A stretch of 64,000 bases of DNA from contig NW_020313285.1 of NCBI RefSeq assembly GCF_003265705.1, positions 15,898,302 to 15,962,301 on the forward strand. The letters run 5' to 3'. How positions within the stretch are numbered: position 1 is the stretch's first letter; the number at the start of each line of letters is the position of its first letter. The DNA comes from Callorhinus ursinus. Its lineage: Eukaryota; Chordata; Mammalia; Carnivora; Otariidae. The translations under genes and the position numbers were made by a program. Below the pieces are notes generated by a model. The model was not told where the DNA came from, did no database searches, and saw only the letters and a program-made list of their open reading frames with translations. Positions 59,401 to 64,000 of this stretch are shown here, piece by piece.

Positions 59401-62236
59401 TTGATTGGCATTTCCCTGATGATTAGTGATGTTGAGCACCTTTTCATGTACTATTGGCCACTTGTATGTCTTATTTGGAAAAATGTCTATACAAATCTTC
59501 TGTCCATTTTTTAATTGCACTTGTTTGGGGTTTTTTGTTTTGTTTTGCTATTTCTTTTTTTTTTTAACTAATTAATTAATTTATTTATTTATTTATTTAC
59601 GAGAAAGAGAGAGGGCATGAGCAGGGGCAGAGGCAGAGGGAGAAGACGACTCCCCACTGAGCAGGGAGCCTGACACAGGGTTCCATCCCAGGATCCTGGG
59701 ATCATGACCTGAGCCGAAGGCAGCTACACTGAACCGACTGAGCCCCACCAACACCCCCTCAAGTGCCCCTGCTATTGAGTTCTTTGTATTTTTTGGATAT
59801 TAACCCCTTATTGGATATATGCTTTGTAAATATTTTCTCTCATCGATAGGAATTTTATGCTCTCAGGTCTTACGTTCAAGTCTTTAAACCATTTGGAGTC
59901 AGTTTTTGTGTATGGTGTTAGATAGTGGTCTAATTACATTCTTTTGTATGTGACTGTGTCCAGTTTTCCCAACATTTGTTGAAGAGACTATCCTTTCTCC
60001 ATTATATATTCTTGGCTCCTTTGTCATAGAGTAACTGATCATATATGCATGGGTTTATTTCTGGGCTCTCTACCAAACTGATTTTTGGAAAGGTAAACAA
60101 GATCCCCTCAGTGGCCTCCTTCTGTATTTAGGATATAATCTCAAACTTCTAACCCAGAGACTGGTAAGGCTCTAAATTCTCTGACTCCTGCTCTCTCTCT
60201 CCAATTTCATCTCTAGCTACTTTACATACTACTTACTATCAATCCAGCCAGACTGGTGTTCTTCTAGTTGTTTCAATTCACCAAGCTTCCAAGTCACTTT
60301 GTACACTGCATTTGCAAGTCCTGCTACCAGGAATACGCATCCCCTATTCCATGTCTTCTGTTTCTTCAAATCTCAGCTTGAATTTCACTTCCTCAATGAG
60401 ACTTTCCTTAATATCCCTACAGACAAACTGATGAAAACTAGGTTCCTTCCTATGGAATCTCGTAAGCATTCTGCGTGTTTCATTCACAGCATTTAATCAT
60501 AATTTGGTATTATTGGTGTACTTTTTTGTTCAATGTCTAACTCCTCTAGAAGAAGGGTACCTTAGTGTAGGCACCAAGAGGAGAGAAACGGCTAAATCTC
60601 CAAGTGCCTTGTACTTGTACTTGGAGATACTTAGTTATTTGTACAAGTAAACACTTTAAGAACATTCTGCTTTTTTCTAAAAGACTGAAAAAAAGTATGC
60701 GAAGAATGGCTAAGAAATCTAAACAAAGCACCATCTCCAGAAAACTGAGCAATGTGTTAGTAATTAGAAGGGACATTATAAAACTTGACAATCAAAGTAA
60801 CTCAAAAATTTGTCAAGTTCCTATTATATACCACTGTAGTTGATGCTGAGGATGCAGTTATAACAATAGACTATGCCCAATATATCACAATTGTTTAAGA
60901 ACACAAAACCTCAAATATAAACTCCTAAAAGTCTCAAAAAATAAGTATTTGTTTGCTTTAACAGACAATTCTATTGGCAGGAAAAGCTTTCCCAAAGTAT
61001 TCTGTTTTCAGTTGTTTATCAAAATGTTAGTGAAAATTATTAATTTAGAGAAAGGGAGAAAACACTATTCCAAGCTTCAATTTCCAGAGTATATAGATCT
61101 AGGGGAATGAGTCTTTATGCCAGAAAATATAGTAACAGTAGCAGCAGCAAAGATAATGACAATCACCTAGGTTTTTGTGAAAGTTAGTAAAGGGAGTCTG
61201 GAGGTTCTGCAGGGGTAGCTCTCATTCCCCTACTCGTAGCTAAGTGCAGACCCAACAGGAAAAGAAAGACTTGACCTTACAAGGACCTGACCTTGCATGT
61301 GGATACTACTCTACTATTCCAGCTGAGGAACAGACGCTTTTTCATTTCACCCCCAGTACTGCCCTCCTCAGCAGCTCCACCAATGAGAAGCCATGACACT
61401 TCAAGCTCCTCAGTTTACCCCAGTGGACTTTTAGTTCCTACCAGCCTACCCTTTTTCTCCTTAAAAAAGCACATCTCTCCTTTGTTCTTTCTGACTTGTC
61501 TATGGTTTTGCCACAGCTTGTTTGTCCTGGATTGCAATTCTTTTTTATTCCCAAATAAACCCATTTTTGGCTGGTAAAGTAACTGGCATGTCTATTTTTA
61601 AGGTTAACATTTCCTTGGACAACCAAGTGAATGTCCATGTACTACTGCTAAACTAGTCATAATATATTTCAAAATACGACAGTGAAAGTTAACAAAATAG
61701 ATGCTCTTTTTACACTGTAAAGCAGACGGACTAAGGGCTAGAGACTTAATTTGCTTTGCTCCTTCAGACAAATAATTTCATCTCTCCAGGTTACACTTTC
61801 CACAACTGTAAGATGAGAGGTTTGGGCCATATCCTCTATAAGGATCCCTGAAGCTCTAGTCATACCTGACAATACAATTATGTAGGAAAATAAATATGAA
61901 ACTAAAATGCTCCCTGGTGCTAGAATGGCAGCAAATAAAGCAAGTGTTTTTCCTTTACAAATTTTCAAAGTCAAGGTTCTAAATTTTGTAAACATGATAG
62001 AGATGTTTTGTACTGACAAACAAAAGTGCCATAATTGAAATTTTACTCATTCTTTCTTGAATTAAAACATTTGACAGTAAATTTCAACCAAATCAATTAT
62101 GATGCTCACCGATACTGATATGTCCTCATTTTTTCTCTTAACACTGGAGTCAAACAAGACATTTCTTCCTCGTCTTTCACAGTCTTGATATACAATCAGT
62201 CGAATTTGGCTTGGATCAAACTCTGGCAAAGGCCAA
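9422..62236 (-). CDS. FNIP1: FNIP1 gene, partial: ten internal coding exons spanning 52.8 kb
   Basis: Folliculin-interacting protein 1 is a cytosolic and lysosome-associated partner of folliculin. The FLCN-FNIP complex acts as a GAP for RagC/D in amino-acid signalling to mTORC1. FNIP1 also binds AMPK and is an HSP90 co-chaperone (family knowledge). The spliced exons (62110-62236, 37975-38109, 34700-34800, 33976-34050, 28578-28672, 21871-21954, 20630-20701, 15717-15852, 13390-13591, 9422-9507) total 1113 bp and read open for 371 codons. They match the human protein, as I recall it, from about W32 to about residue 402 with only scattered substitutions. Every junction has GT and AG and a compatible phase. 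This covers most of the longin/uDENN portion. The start codon lies to the right of the window; the cDENN and dDENN parts and the cysteine degron lie to the left. FNIP2 is the only close paralogue; the exon 7 and exon 10 sequences fit FNIP1 better. Confidence 0.96.
11930..13190 (+). repeat. L2 (LINE-2) 3' region, split by a SINE
   Basis: The order of phrases fits the L2 3' end: ctccaatgatttccc, ataatctgaagtttc, a ccagcctggaaaattctt segment, then an mRNA-like end at 13080-13190 closing with cagacatttattgaatgaa. The Can-SINE at 12838-13065 separates the last part from the rest. The L2 is old and diverged. Confidence 0.75.
12838..13065 (+). repeat. Can-SINE
   Basis: The head is ggggcatgtgggtggctta, with a gactcttgattttggctcag body and a (CT)n stretch, then a tail with an (ATA)n run. 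It is inserted in L2 sequence. Confidence 0.92.
13390..13591 (-). CDS. FNIP1: FNIP1 coding exon 10
   Basis: The exon is 202 bp and encodes 67 residues: [20 protein letters not shown], then [20 protein letters not shown], then a segment ending [11 protein letters not shown]. The IAIGVIFSL strand and the acidic and phenylalanine-rich [13 protein letters not shown] segment mark the return to a folded domain, the start of the middle FNIP block. The acceptor is tttttaag/GTCTAT and the donor GAACAG/GTGAGC; the exon ends in phase 0. This is the most strongly conserved exon in the window. Confidence 0.97.
14051..14095 (+). repeat. 18-bp direct repeat flanking only an A-run
   Basis: The bases aagaatgaattaacttgc occur at 14051-14068 and again at 14078-14095, with nine A between. 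This is the arrangement of a target-site duplication around an A tail with no element body. Confidence 0.9.
14150..15390 (+). mobile_element. L1 3' segment carrying a short foreign insert
   Basis: The C-terminal ORF2 and 3' untranslated sequence of an L1, running from ttagaaaaaaatagggtaaaa through gggtatatacccaaaaagaa to the 3' end near 15390. Frames are broken. A 66-bp block at 14871-14936 does not belong to L1. Confidence 0.85.
14871..14936 (+). other. 66-bp non-L1 insert with 12-bp target duplication
   Basis: The host bases aggtggaagcaa flank the block at 14859-14870 and 14937-14948. The insert is more GC-rich than the L1 and has no A tail. Its ends can pair (TAGC with GCTA, then GCAC with GTGC), leaving an internal loop, as in a snoRNA-like hairpin. 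The family is not identified; this is inference from structure. Confidence 0.6.
15479..15672 (+). repeat. Can-SINE close to the exon 9 donor
   Basis: The head is gggcacctgggtggctcag and the tail aaataaataaaatctt plus A. The duplication aaggaactattca appears at both ends (about 15466-15478 and 15674-15686). It is antisense to FNIP1 and ends about 45 bp from the 5' splice site of exon 9. Confidence 0.95.
15717..15852 (-). CDS. FNIP1: FNIP1 coding exon 9
   Basis: The exon is 136 bp and encodes [20 protein letters not shown], then [20 protein letters not shown] and VFPR, with split alanine and tryptophan codons at its ends. The stretch is serine- and arginine-rich and probably disordered. The acceptor is gtgtcag/CATCTC and the donor GATG/GTAAGT. 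Its length is not a multiple of three, so skipping would shift the frame. Can-SINE copies lie about 45 bp downstream and about 65 bp upstream, in opposite orientations. Confidence 0.96.
15918..16303 (-). repeat. Can-SINE, reverse, split by a second SINE
   Basis: The tail complement (poly-T, aagattttctttatttgag) begins at about 15918. The head complement ends at tgagccacccaggtgcccc. The body is interrupted at 16062-16237 by a plus-strand SINE. This outer copy is in the sense orientation relative to FNIP1. Confidence 0.93.
16062..16237 (+). repeat. Can-SINE nested in opposite orientation
   Basis: It is a young-looking copy with head ggggcgcctgggtggctcag and an (ACAT)n tail. The target duplication agaaccctgggatcgtg is present at both ends. 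Confidence 0.95.
16622..17220 (-). mobile_element. L1 3' end, reverse
   Basis: It begins with the complement of an L1 terminus (ttccagttagttaacatac) and runs through ttcttttttatggcttagt and gataatgctgctataaac to the truncated 5' point near 17220. Confidence 0.88.
17290..18105 (+). mobile_element. L1 3' end, forward
   Basis: It runs from cttatccctgtcacaatgg through tactgggtgtttacccaaag to the terminus tatacttcaataaaaaga. It shares its last 600 bp with the reverse copy at 16622-17220 and lies head to head with it. Confidence 0.88.
18118..18457 (-). mobile_element. MER2-type (TcMar-Tigger) non-autonomous DNA transposon
   Basis: Inverted ends read acccttgaac and gttcaagggt. The interior phrases aaggcttccagtcaacagt and gtaaatgtattttctct fit MER2. 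The element is nearly complete at about 340 bp and encodes no protein. Confidence 0.85.
19553..19735 (+). repeat. MER5-like (hAT-Charlie) fragment
   Basis: It opens with agcagttctcaactctagct and ends in cttgttattctaatgcatac, the layout of a MER5A/B element with an internal T-rich expansion. Confidence 0.55.
19860..20220 (+). repeat. L2 3' end
   Basis: Phrases such as ctggaaagcccttcttccatg, ctcaaaacacaactcaagt and ctctgtaaactctgggctcc follow L2 3' order. Confidence 0.75.
20630..20701 (-). CDS. FNIP1: FNIP1 coding exon 8
   Basis: The exon is 72 bp, phase 1 to 1. It encodes [19 protein letters not shown] followed by IARS after a split valine (or the residue formed when exon 7 is skipped). The acceptor is aattcacag/TTCACAG and the donor GCTCTG/GTAATG, a modest 5' splice site. 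With the first codons of exon 9 it forms the ARSASL motif holding the serine equivalent to human S261, another reported AMPK site, so that motif is assembled across this splice junction. Confidence 0.95.
20702..21870 (-). other. FNIP1: FNIP1 intron 7
   Basis: 1169 bp of AT-rich sequence between exons 7 and 8. I see no recognisable repeat, which is unusual for this gene. Introns around regulated exons often keep splicing elements, so this stretch is a candidate for conserved control sequence (inference). Confidence 0.75.
21871..21954 (-). CDS. FNIP1: FNIP1 alternatively spliced exon 7 (28 codons, AMPK-site exon)
   Basis: The exon is 84 bp, phase 1 to 1, so it can be skipped without a frameshift. 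It encodes [16 protein letters not shown] followed by [12 protein letters not shown]. In human this block corresponds to residues 208-235, absent from a known isoform, and contains AMPK targets S220, S230 and S232 (literature recall). All three serines and their upstream arginines are present here. The acceptor is ccatgtag/GTCTTT and the donor TTGCAG/GTTTGC, a weak 5' splice site because positions +3 to +6 depart from consensus. A second AG lies 11 bp inside the exon and would break the frame if used. The exon is GC- and CpG-rich in AT-rich surroundings. Confidence 0.93.
22364..22597 (-). repeat. Can-SINE, reverse
   Basis: The tail complement is ttaagattttatttatttgag. The pyrimidine region is long (an AG-rich run on this strand). 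The head complement ends ccacccagctacccc. The duplication aaaaagtcagttt lies on both sides. Confidence 0.93.
23093..23290 (-). repeat. Can-SINE, reverse
   Basis: It runs from taaagattttatttattta to gagccacccaggcgcccc. The flanks share aatttct. Low divergence suggests a fairly young copy. Confidence 0.94.
23702..23878 (+). repeat. Can-SINE with perfect target duplication
   Basis: The head is tggtgcctggatggctcag. cacagtcaaaacta is duplicated (23687-23700 and 23880-23893). Confidence 0.94.
24009..24206 (-). repeat. Can-SINE, reverse, young subfamily
   Basis: It runs from ttaaagattttatttattta to gccacccaggcgcccc. The body includes the arctoid-type complement ggaacacaagcaggggga. actgtattttctt is duplicated at the ends. 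Confidence 0.95.
25000..25440 (+). repeat. MLT1-like (ERVL-MaLR) LTR remnant
   Basis: Phrases gaagccatgtgattagctgcc, aaccacatgttgaagaaggc and gacctctgaaacactgcttg follow the order of an MLT1 LTR. No internal retroviral genes are present. Confidence 0.65.
25560..25880 (+). repeat. L2 fragment
   Basis: The sequence resembles L2 3' phrases (ctaatctgatcatatttctc, cctttgtggtcaccttcag). Divergence is high. Confidence 0.55.
26440..26770 (+). repeat. L2 3' end with an internal 30-bp duplication
   Basis: It begins near tttttcctagaatgtttctg and ends with gagaaatatttgctgattaa, the usual L2 closing phrase. A 30-bp unit at 26621-26650 is repeated at 26651-26680. Confidence 0.75.
26621..26680 (+). repeat. 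Tandem duplication, 2 x 30 bp
   Basis: Two 30-bp units (each with ttgtattacttgtgtgattc) differ at one base (aactgttg versus aactattg). Confidence 0.95.
27508..27701 (-). repeat. Can-SINE, reverse
   Basis: It runs from ttttaaaaagacttacttat to gagccacccaggctcccc, with the older cgaaatcaagagttggacgc body variant. gcaaactttct/tacaaactttct flank it. Confidence 0.93.
28578..28672 (-). CDS. FNIP1: FNIP1 coding exon 6
   Basis: The exon is 95 bp and encodes [19 protein letters not shown] followed by [12 protein letters not shown], ending one base into a glycine codon (phase 1). The acceptor is cactttag/GCTGCAAG and the donor ATATAG/GTAAAT. The segment ADCNNTV appears one residue longer than the human form I recall (ADNNTV); the reading frame is kept. 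This linker precedes the regulated region encoded by the next three exons. Confidence 0.95.
28813..29037 (-). mobile_element. hAT-type non-autonomous DNA transposon
   Basis: Near-inverted ends are caggggttggcaacc and acagaaaaaggttactgaccc. The interior ataaataaagttttattggaaa with agccatgctatg is typical of a common mammalian hAT family whose exact name I cannot fix. It lies 140 bp upstream of exon 6 on the gene strand. Confidence 0.75.
31787..31985 (+). repeat. Can-SINE with (GAAA)n tail
   Basis: The head is ggggtgcctgggtggctcag. agaaaatgcatatgacc and agaaaaagcatatgac flank it. The tail has expanded into a purine run up to 32010. Confidence 0.95.
33270..33328 (+). repeat. (CA)n microsatellite
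   Basis: CA runs broken by an aaagac interruption inside the L1 3' region. Confidence 0.95.
33976..34050 (-). CDS. FNIP1: FNIP1 coding exon 5
   Basis: The exon is 75 bp. It completes the split arginine, then encodes [20 protein letters not shown] and GSLN, and ends two bases into a threonine codon. The acceptor is ttcttcatag/TTCCCC and the donor AATAC/GTAAGT, a near-consensus 5' splice site. The residues are the conserved [11 protein letters not shown] segment of the FNIP N-terminal domain. Confidence 0.96.
34139..34525 (+). repeat. Can-SINE (older), split by a younger one
   Basis: The head is gggcgcctgggtgtcttag, with a gactcttgattttggctcagg body. It stops at about 34276 and resumes at 34480 with its pyrimidine tail. 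Confidence 0.93.
34277..34478 (+). repeat. Can-SINE (younger), nested in same orientation
   Basis: The head is ggggcgcctgggtggctcag, with an arctoid tail (ccccctgcttgtgttccctc) and a 15-base A run. The duplicated target agattctctctctccc comes from the host SINE. Confidence 0.96.
34700..34800 (-). CDS. FNIP1: FNIP1 coding exon 4
   Basis: The exon is 101 bp and encodes [20 protein letters not shown] followed by [14 protein letters not shown]. The final arginine codon is split 2+1 with exon 5. This is the longin-domain core of the FNIP N-terminal region, essentially identical to human as I recall it. The acceptor is tttttag/GGTTCT and the donor GATCCG/GTGAGG. It is separated from exon 5 by an intron of only 649 bp. 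Confidence 0.96.
35470..35800 (+). repeat. Old LTR-like (MaLR-type) fragment
   Basis: Phrases cacagcctcccttgtagaca, ggcctggtcaatgagatata and atgccatattaggaccacaa have the layout of an old mammalian LTR. It is strongly diverged. Confidence 0.45.
37835..37957 (+). repeat. L2 3' tail ending next to exon 3
   Basis: A cctgcctccccagtaagttaa start, gtgcataacacattgtaggt, then (GAAT)n and (AAAT)n give an L2 terminus. It ends about 17 bp from the exon 3 donor. Confidence 0.75.
37975..38109 (-). CDS. FNIP1: FNIP1 coding exon 3
   Basis: The exon is 135 bp, exactly 45 codons, phase 0 to 0. It encodes [20 protein letters not shown] followed by a serine-rich loop ([10 protein letters not shown], then [10 protein letters not shown]) and CSKYQ. 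The serine loop is expected to be disordered and phosphorylated within the N-terminal domain (inference). The acceptor is ctatttcag/AAACTC. The donor is CCAA/GTAAGG, read through the less common last base A. Compared with human as I recall it, several loop residues differ (for example M for V and S for L), consistent with a fast-evolving loop. An L2 tail starts about 17 bp into the downstream intron. Confidence 0.96.
39140..39390 (+). repeat. MIR
   Basis: ctggctccttggcaagttac and ttgacctctctacgctta match MIR core phrases. The end is interrupted by a TG run. Confidence 0.75.
39602..40010 (+). repeat. Can-SINE, split by an inverted copy
   Basis: The head is gggcgcctgggtggctcag. It stops at ataaataaaatctt (39789) and resumes at 39984. 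aaaattataggcctt flanks the whole unit. Confidence 0.96.
39787..39983 (-). repeat. Can-SINE nested in inverted orientation
   Basis: It runs from tttttaaagattttatttat to gagccacccaggcaccc. The target tcaaataaataaaatctt (the host SINE tail) is duplicated on both sides. Confidence 0.96.
40030..40140 (-). repeat. MIR fragment, reverse
   Basis: ctgataagaaacctgaagcc and gagaggttaagtaacttcac are complement MIR core phrases. Confidence 0.7.
40165..41135 (+). mobile_element. L1 3' end
   Basis: It runs from caacatcaccagtgattagg through gtagcaattccacttttgg to a terminus at cttagtaaaactgggg. A (GATATA)n block at 40572-40662 interrupts it. Confidence 0.85.
40572..40662 (+). repeat. (GATATA)n / (TA)n tandem repeat
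   Basis: Repeated agatatagatat units pass into TA-rich sequence. Confidence 0.92.
41385..41550 (-). repeat. MIR, reverse
   Basis: acctcacaacaactctatta, ccctattacaaatgaagagg and gaactgcctaag match the complement of MIR. Confidence 0.7.
41769..41793 (+). repeat. (CA)n microsatellite
   Basis: Twelve CA units in unassigned intron sequence. Confidence 0.95.
42957..43000 (+). repeat. TA/CA microsatellite
   Basis: Compound tatgtgtatata, then (CA)n, then atatata. Confidence 0.93.
43855..43990 (-). mobile_element. Short L1 3' piece, reverse
   Basis: ctgaatagtattccagtgtg and atttaaccattcatctgtta are complement phrases of an L1 3' region. It lies directly beside the 5' end of the large L1. Confidence 0.65.
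45353..45531 (-). repeat. Can-SINE, reverse, in the L1 5' region
   Basis: Poly-T and taaagattttatttatgtgag lead to gagccacccaggcacc. It lies between the L1 5' untranslated region and ORF1. Confidence 0.93.
50440..50496 (+). repeat. (GT)n microsatellite in the L1
   Basis: About 25 GT units with one early interruption. It is expanded from the tail of the L1 ORF2 region. Confidence 0.95.
51057..51650 (+). pseudogene. L1 ORF2 protein, C-terminal remnant (197 codons open)
   Basis: This is the C-terminal end of the L1 reverse-transcriptase protein. It keeps the cysteine motif [18 protein letters not shown] and the later [17 protein letters not shown] segment, and stops at its natural terminator. 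A frameshift near 51030 separates it from the upstream piece (50747-51031, same protein, another frame), and the endonuclease and catalytic domains are absent because of 5' truncation. It is not a host gene and cannot be active on its own. Confidence 0.92.
51942..52165 (+). repeat. Can-SINE in the 3' untranslated region of the young L1
   Basis: The head is ggcgcctgggtggctcag, the tail ctaaataaaatcttt. The L1 phrase aaacaaactgaggg is cut and resumes at aacagggttctaga. This is the third nesting level. Confidence 0.95.
52690..52800 (-). repeat. MIR fragment, reverse
   Basis: cttacacacattgccatatt and caataatcctttgaggtagg match the complement of MIR. Confidence 0.65.
52850..53350 (+). mobile_element. 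L1 3' end split by a SINE
   Basis: atgtatagcatggtgactat is followed by ttctcatcaca, which continues after the SINE to ctgtatttcaataatgctgg. Confidence 0.75.
52960..53181 (+). repeat. Can-SINE
   Basis: The head is ggggtgcctgggtggttcag. gttctcatcaca is duplicated at 52948-52959 and 53183-53194. Confidence 0.95.
53505..53719 (+). repeat. Can-SINE (older)
   Basis: The head is diverged (gagactgggcggctcag), with a gactcttggtttcggctcagg body and an A tail at 53706-53719. Confidence 0.88.
53990..54760 (-). mobile_element. Old L1-type fragment, reverse
   Basis: Complement ORF2 phrases include acaccatttactagtctt-like wording (taccatttactagtcttta), acacactgttttaattactg and tctagtacggctagctcatc. The order fits an L1M or HAL1 element. 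Confidence 0.65.
55725..55830 (-). mobile_element. Very short L1 3' end, reverse
   Basis: tttttttattaggttcaatt leads to gcatataacacccagt, the complement of the last 100 bp of the same L1 type as at 52220-52360. Confidence 0.8.
57390..57605 (+). repeat. Purine-rich AGAGAC low-complexity tract
   Basis: About 215 bp are strongly enriched in A and G on this strand, built from imperfect agagac, agaccaag and agaagg units. ORFs on both strands here are products of the composition. Confidence 0.85.
57807..58005 (+). repeat. Can-SINE, first of a tandem pair
   Basis: The head is ggggcacctgggtggctcag and the tail taaataaaatctttttt. The next copy starts within 10 bp of its end. Confidence 0.94.
58014..58216 (+). 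repeat. Can-SINE, second of a tandem pair
   Basis: The head is gggacgcctgggtggctcag. agaatgctga occurs on both sides, so this copy landed in the tail of the first. Confidence 0.95.
58540..60100 (-). mobile_element. L1 3' region, reverse, split by a SINE
   Basis: It begins with aactgagatataattgacat, the complement of an L1MA/MB 3' end, then ttattgatagccattctgac-like ORF2 phrases (aataatagccattctgacag) and ttgaagagactatcctttct. It is interrupted at 59556-59765. Confidence 0.88.
59556..59765 (-). repeat. Can-SINE, reverse
   Basis: A tail complement with (TTAT)n, then ggagcctgacacagggttcc, ending gactgagccccaccaac. The L1 phrase ttgctat is repeated at the right as tgctattg. Confidence 0.9.
60100..60560 (+). 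repeat. L2 3' end
   Basis: cccctcagtggcctccttct, ggatataatctcaaacttct, ccaggaatacgcatccccta and aatttcacttcctcaatgag follow L2 order. Confidence 0.75.
61180..61590 (+). repeat. Solo-LTR-like block with polyadenylation signal
   Basis: A GC-moderate block ends in cccaaataaacccatttttg and gctggtaaagtaactggca, the style of an endogenous retroviral LTR 3' end with AATAAA at about 61553. No retroviral genes flank it. The family is not resolved. Confidence 0.5.
62110..62236 (-). CDS. FNIP1: FNIP1 coding exon 2
   Basis: The exon is 127 bp and encodes 42 residues after one split base, beginning [13 protein letters not shown] and ending RKNEDISVS. This is the start of the FNIP N-terminal longin-like domain, the first strand of the fold that pairs with the folliculin longin domain. 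The acceptor reads tttaaag/TTGG and the donor TATCG/GTGAGC, and the exon ends in phase 0. The cysteine-arginine stretch [10 protein letters not shown] is conserved in the family. It is the only coding exon in the rightmost 26 kb. The exon with the initiator methionine is not in the 1.8 kb to its right. Confidence 0.96.
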
Positions 62237-64000
62237 CTTTAAAGAAAAAAAAAGGTCCATTAGTTACTCTAATAAATATTCCACATAAATTCCTAGAAAT
62301 AAAACCTATAAAATAAAACCCTAAGTTGTATTATCGCTAAAGAATATATAGAAGTACTTTTTATTAAACACCATCATTTAGGACTAAAAACTTATATAGC
62401 AATGACATTGTAGGTTAAAAAGTAAAAACAAAAGTTGTAGCAAGTGTATACAATATAGTCAACCCATTTGAATCTAAAAATGGTTAACCTAATAAAAATA
62501 TGTGACTATATTTAAAACAATGAAAATACACAATGCTTCATGGCATGAACCCAGATGGCATAATATTAATCCATATTTTTAGACAGTTTTGATTCTTTAT
62601 ATAGAAATGTAAAGACAGAAACAGTTTTCAGATTAAAGAATAGCAGCTAAGTACTTATAAAAGAAAAAAAAAGTGATGACCAAATGCAGTGGAAATTCTC
62701 ATACAAAGCTGGTGTGAGTAAAAACTGGCTCACTCTTCTTAGAGAATAGTTTTTTTAAATCTATATAATAAATAGACAAAATCTAATAGAACTGATTTTT
62801 AAGTTTTACCAGCAATTTCATTCCATTCCATTATATCAGAATCTTCATAAAAGTACTGTTATGGAACAATACAAATGGTTCCTCAAGAGTAGAATGGATA
62901 AACATATTATAGTATATTCAGACTGCAAATATATATATTCAGACACAACAAATACAATGAATGAACTAAACAAAAACACAGACTGACCCTGAGCAAAAGA
63001 AATCAGACAATGACATACTCTCACACACACAACACACATACCCACCCAGTGTTACTGTATTTTTCCATTTACACAAGGTTCAAATCAGGTAAAGTTTTAG
63101 GCAGAGAAACATATTTAGTTTTTACAACTACAAGGAAAACAAAGGAAGTGATGGTTTCAAAAGTCTGGTGAGTGGTTACCTCTCAAGATAAGGTTGGGAA
63201 GTGATGGCGGTATAACCAGGAGGGAACACAGCAGGTAGACTGGAGCACTGTGTTCTATTTTTAGTCTGGACAGTGCTTACCTCAATATTCACTTTAGAGT
63301 ACAAAAAAGGCCACTGCATTTTTTAGGTACTTTTATATATGCATTCTTTGTCACAATTAAAAAAATTAATGAAGTGAGTAAGATAAGGGAGTAGAGAGAA
63401 AGAGAAAACAATGAACTATATGGTGGAGATACTAACTAGTGAGCTGAACACACTATAACTGATGGGACAGGTGTTAACACATAGGAGAACATCCATTCCT
63501 GGAGCTGTTTGTTGTTAGTTATGTCAGGCTAAACGGTCAATTCCTCACAATCCATCAGTTACAACTCTTGATTGGGTTCCTTCACCTCCTTAAGAGAACC
63601 TTAACCCTAACTTCATCAATGCATCTTAGGCGACCCATAATTGGCAATGTAAAACATCTTCATCCCAAATTCTTGACAGTAAATACAATTTTAGCTTTCT
63701 CCTGTCTAATCCTTCGTAAATGTTTGTGTTAGGAACTGACTTACTAAACTGTGGTTTGCTGTTGTGTGAAGGAAACTATAAAAGAACACACCAACATAGA
63801 ATGAAAATCAGGAAAGAGGTCTTATGGAAACTAGGAGAGCATTTTAGAGAGGAAGAAATACCATGGCAGTCACTAAAAAGCATCCATTAGCTTCAGAAAC
63901 AAAGAAATCATTGGTGACCATGGCAAGGATACTTCTAAGGAATAAAAAGTACAACGAGTCAGACTGCAGAGGACTGAAGAACAGAGAAAATAGTGAATTT
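62237..64000 (-). other. FNIP1: FNIP1 intron 1, partial
   Basis: At least 1764 bp upstream of exon 2. 62237-62870 and 63375-64000 are AT-rich and unassigned. 62880-63370 resembles the 3' end of an old L1 in plus orientation. No first exon or CpG-rich promoter was found. Confidence 0.75.
62880..63370 (+). mobile_element. Old L1 3' end
   Basis: agagtagaatggataaacat, a gtggttacctctcaaga phrase and ctggacagtgcttacctcaa match the order of an L1M-type 3' end. Confidence 0.55.

Larger units (their letters stand above)
38110..62109 (-). other. FNIP1: FNIP1 intron 2 (24 kb)
   Basis: The largest complete intron. It holds MIR fragments, inverted nested SINEs (39602-40010), an L1 3' end (40165-41135), the compound L1 (44005-52500), minus-strand L1 pieces, an L2 end and a solo-LTR-like block. 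38110-39130, 41560-42960, 43000-43850, 54760-55720, 55835-57340 and 61600-62109 hold no repeat or gene I can name with confidence, although 42600-42900 resembles an old interspersed repeat. Confidence 0.8.

Noticed and set aside
62237..64000. FNIP1 first exon and promoter
   Set aside because: There is no CpG-rich stretch and no MAPTLFQKLF-type coding sequence; only AT-rich intron and an old L1 end are present.
1..64000. CRISPR array, operon, prophage or other microbial system
   Set aside because: No regularly spaced repeats, no closely packed ORFs and no ribosome binding sites; spliced FNIP1 and Can-SINEs show the DNA is mammalian.

Overview
The window is mammalian nuclear DNA from a carnivoran. 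The main evidence is about 27 copies or fragments of tRNA-Lys-derived Can-SINEs (SINEC), whose heads read GGCGCCTGGGTGGCTCAG and whose tails read AAATAAATAAAATCTT. The SINE tail type (a stretch ending in CCCCTGCTTGTGTTCCCTCT) and the 3' end of one young LINE-1 look like those of arctoid caniforms (bear, panda, seal, mustelid) rather than dog or cat. That lineage call comes from memory of these families, not from an alignment.

The only protein-coding gene I can support is FNIP1 (folliculin-interacting protein 1), on the minus strand. It is incomplete: ten internal coding exons lie at 62110-62236, 37975-38109, 34700-34800, 33976-34050, 28578-28672, 21871-21954, 20630-20701, 15717-15852, 13390-13591 and 9422-9507. 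Numbered as exons 2-11 (assuming one coding exon upstream), they add up to 1113 bp, exactly 371 codons, with matching phases at every junction and GT/AG borders throughout. They encode roughly residues 32-402 of a protein of about 1166 residues, that is, most of the longin/uDENN part. The start-codon exon lies beyond the right edge, and the remaining exons lie beyond the left edge.

Everything else is intron. Layout: 1-9421 is intron 11 with an old LINE-1 hit by six later insertions. 9508-21870 holds short introns with L2, L1, MER2 and SINE copies. 21871-21954 is the optional exon that carries the AMPK-target serines. 21955-33975 contains L2, MLT1-like, hAT and L1 DNA. 34051-34699 is a small intron half filled by one SINE inside another. 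38110-62109 is a 24-kb intron dominated by a near full-length old L1 (44005-52500) interrupted by a young truncated L1, which in turn carries a SINE.

I found no bacterial, CRISPR, defence or other novel multi-gene system. The observations most worth checking are: a 66-bp insert with a 12-bp target-site duplication inside an L1; a direct repeat flanking nothing but an A-run; inverted SINEs tightly flanking exon 9; and the alternative exon 7 that carries the regulatory phosphosites. Repeat boundaries are approximate (about 5-30 bp), but exon boundaries were read base by base.
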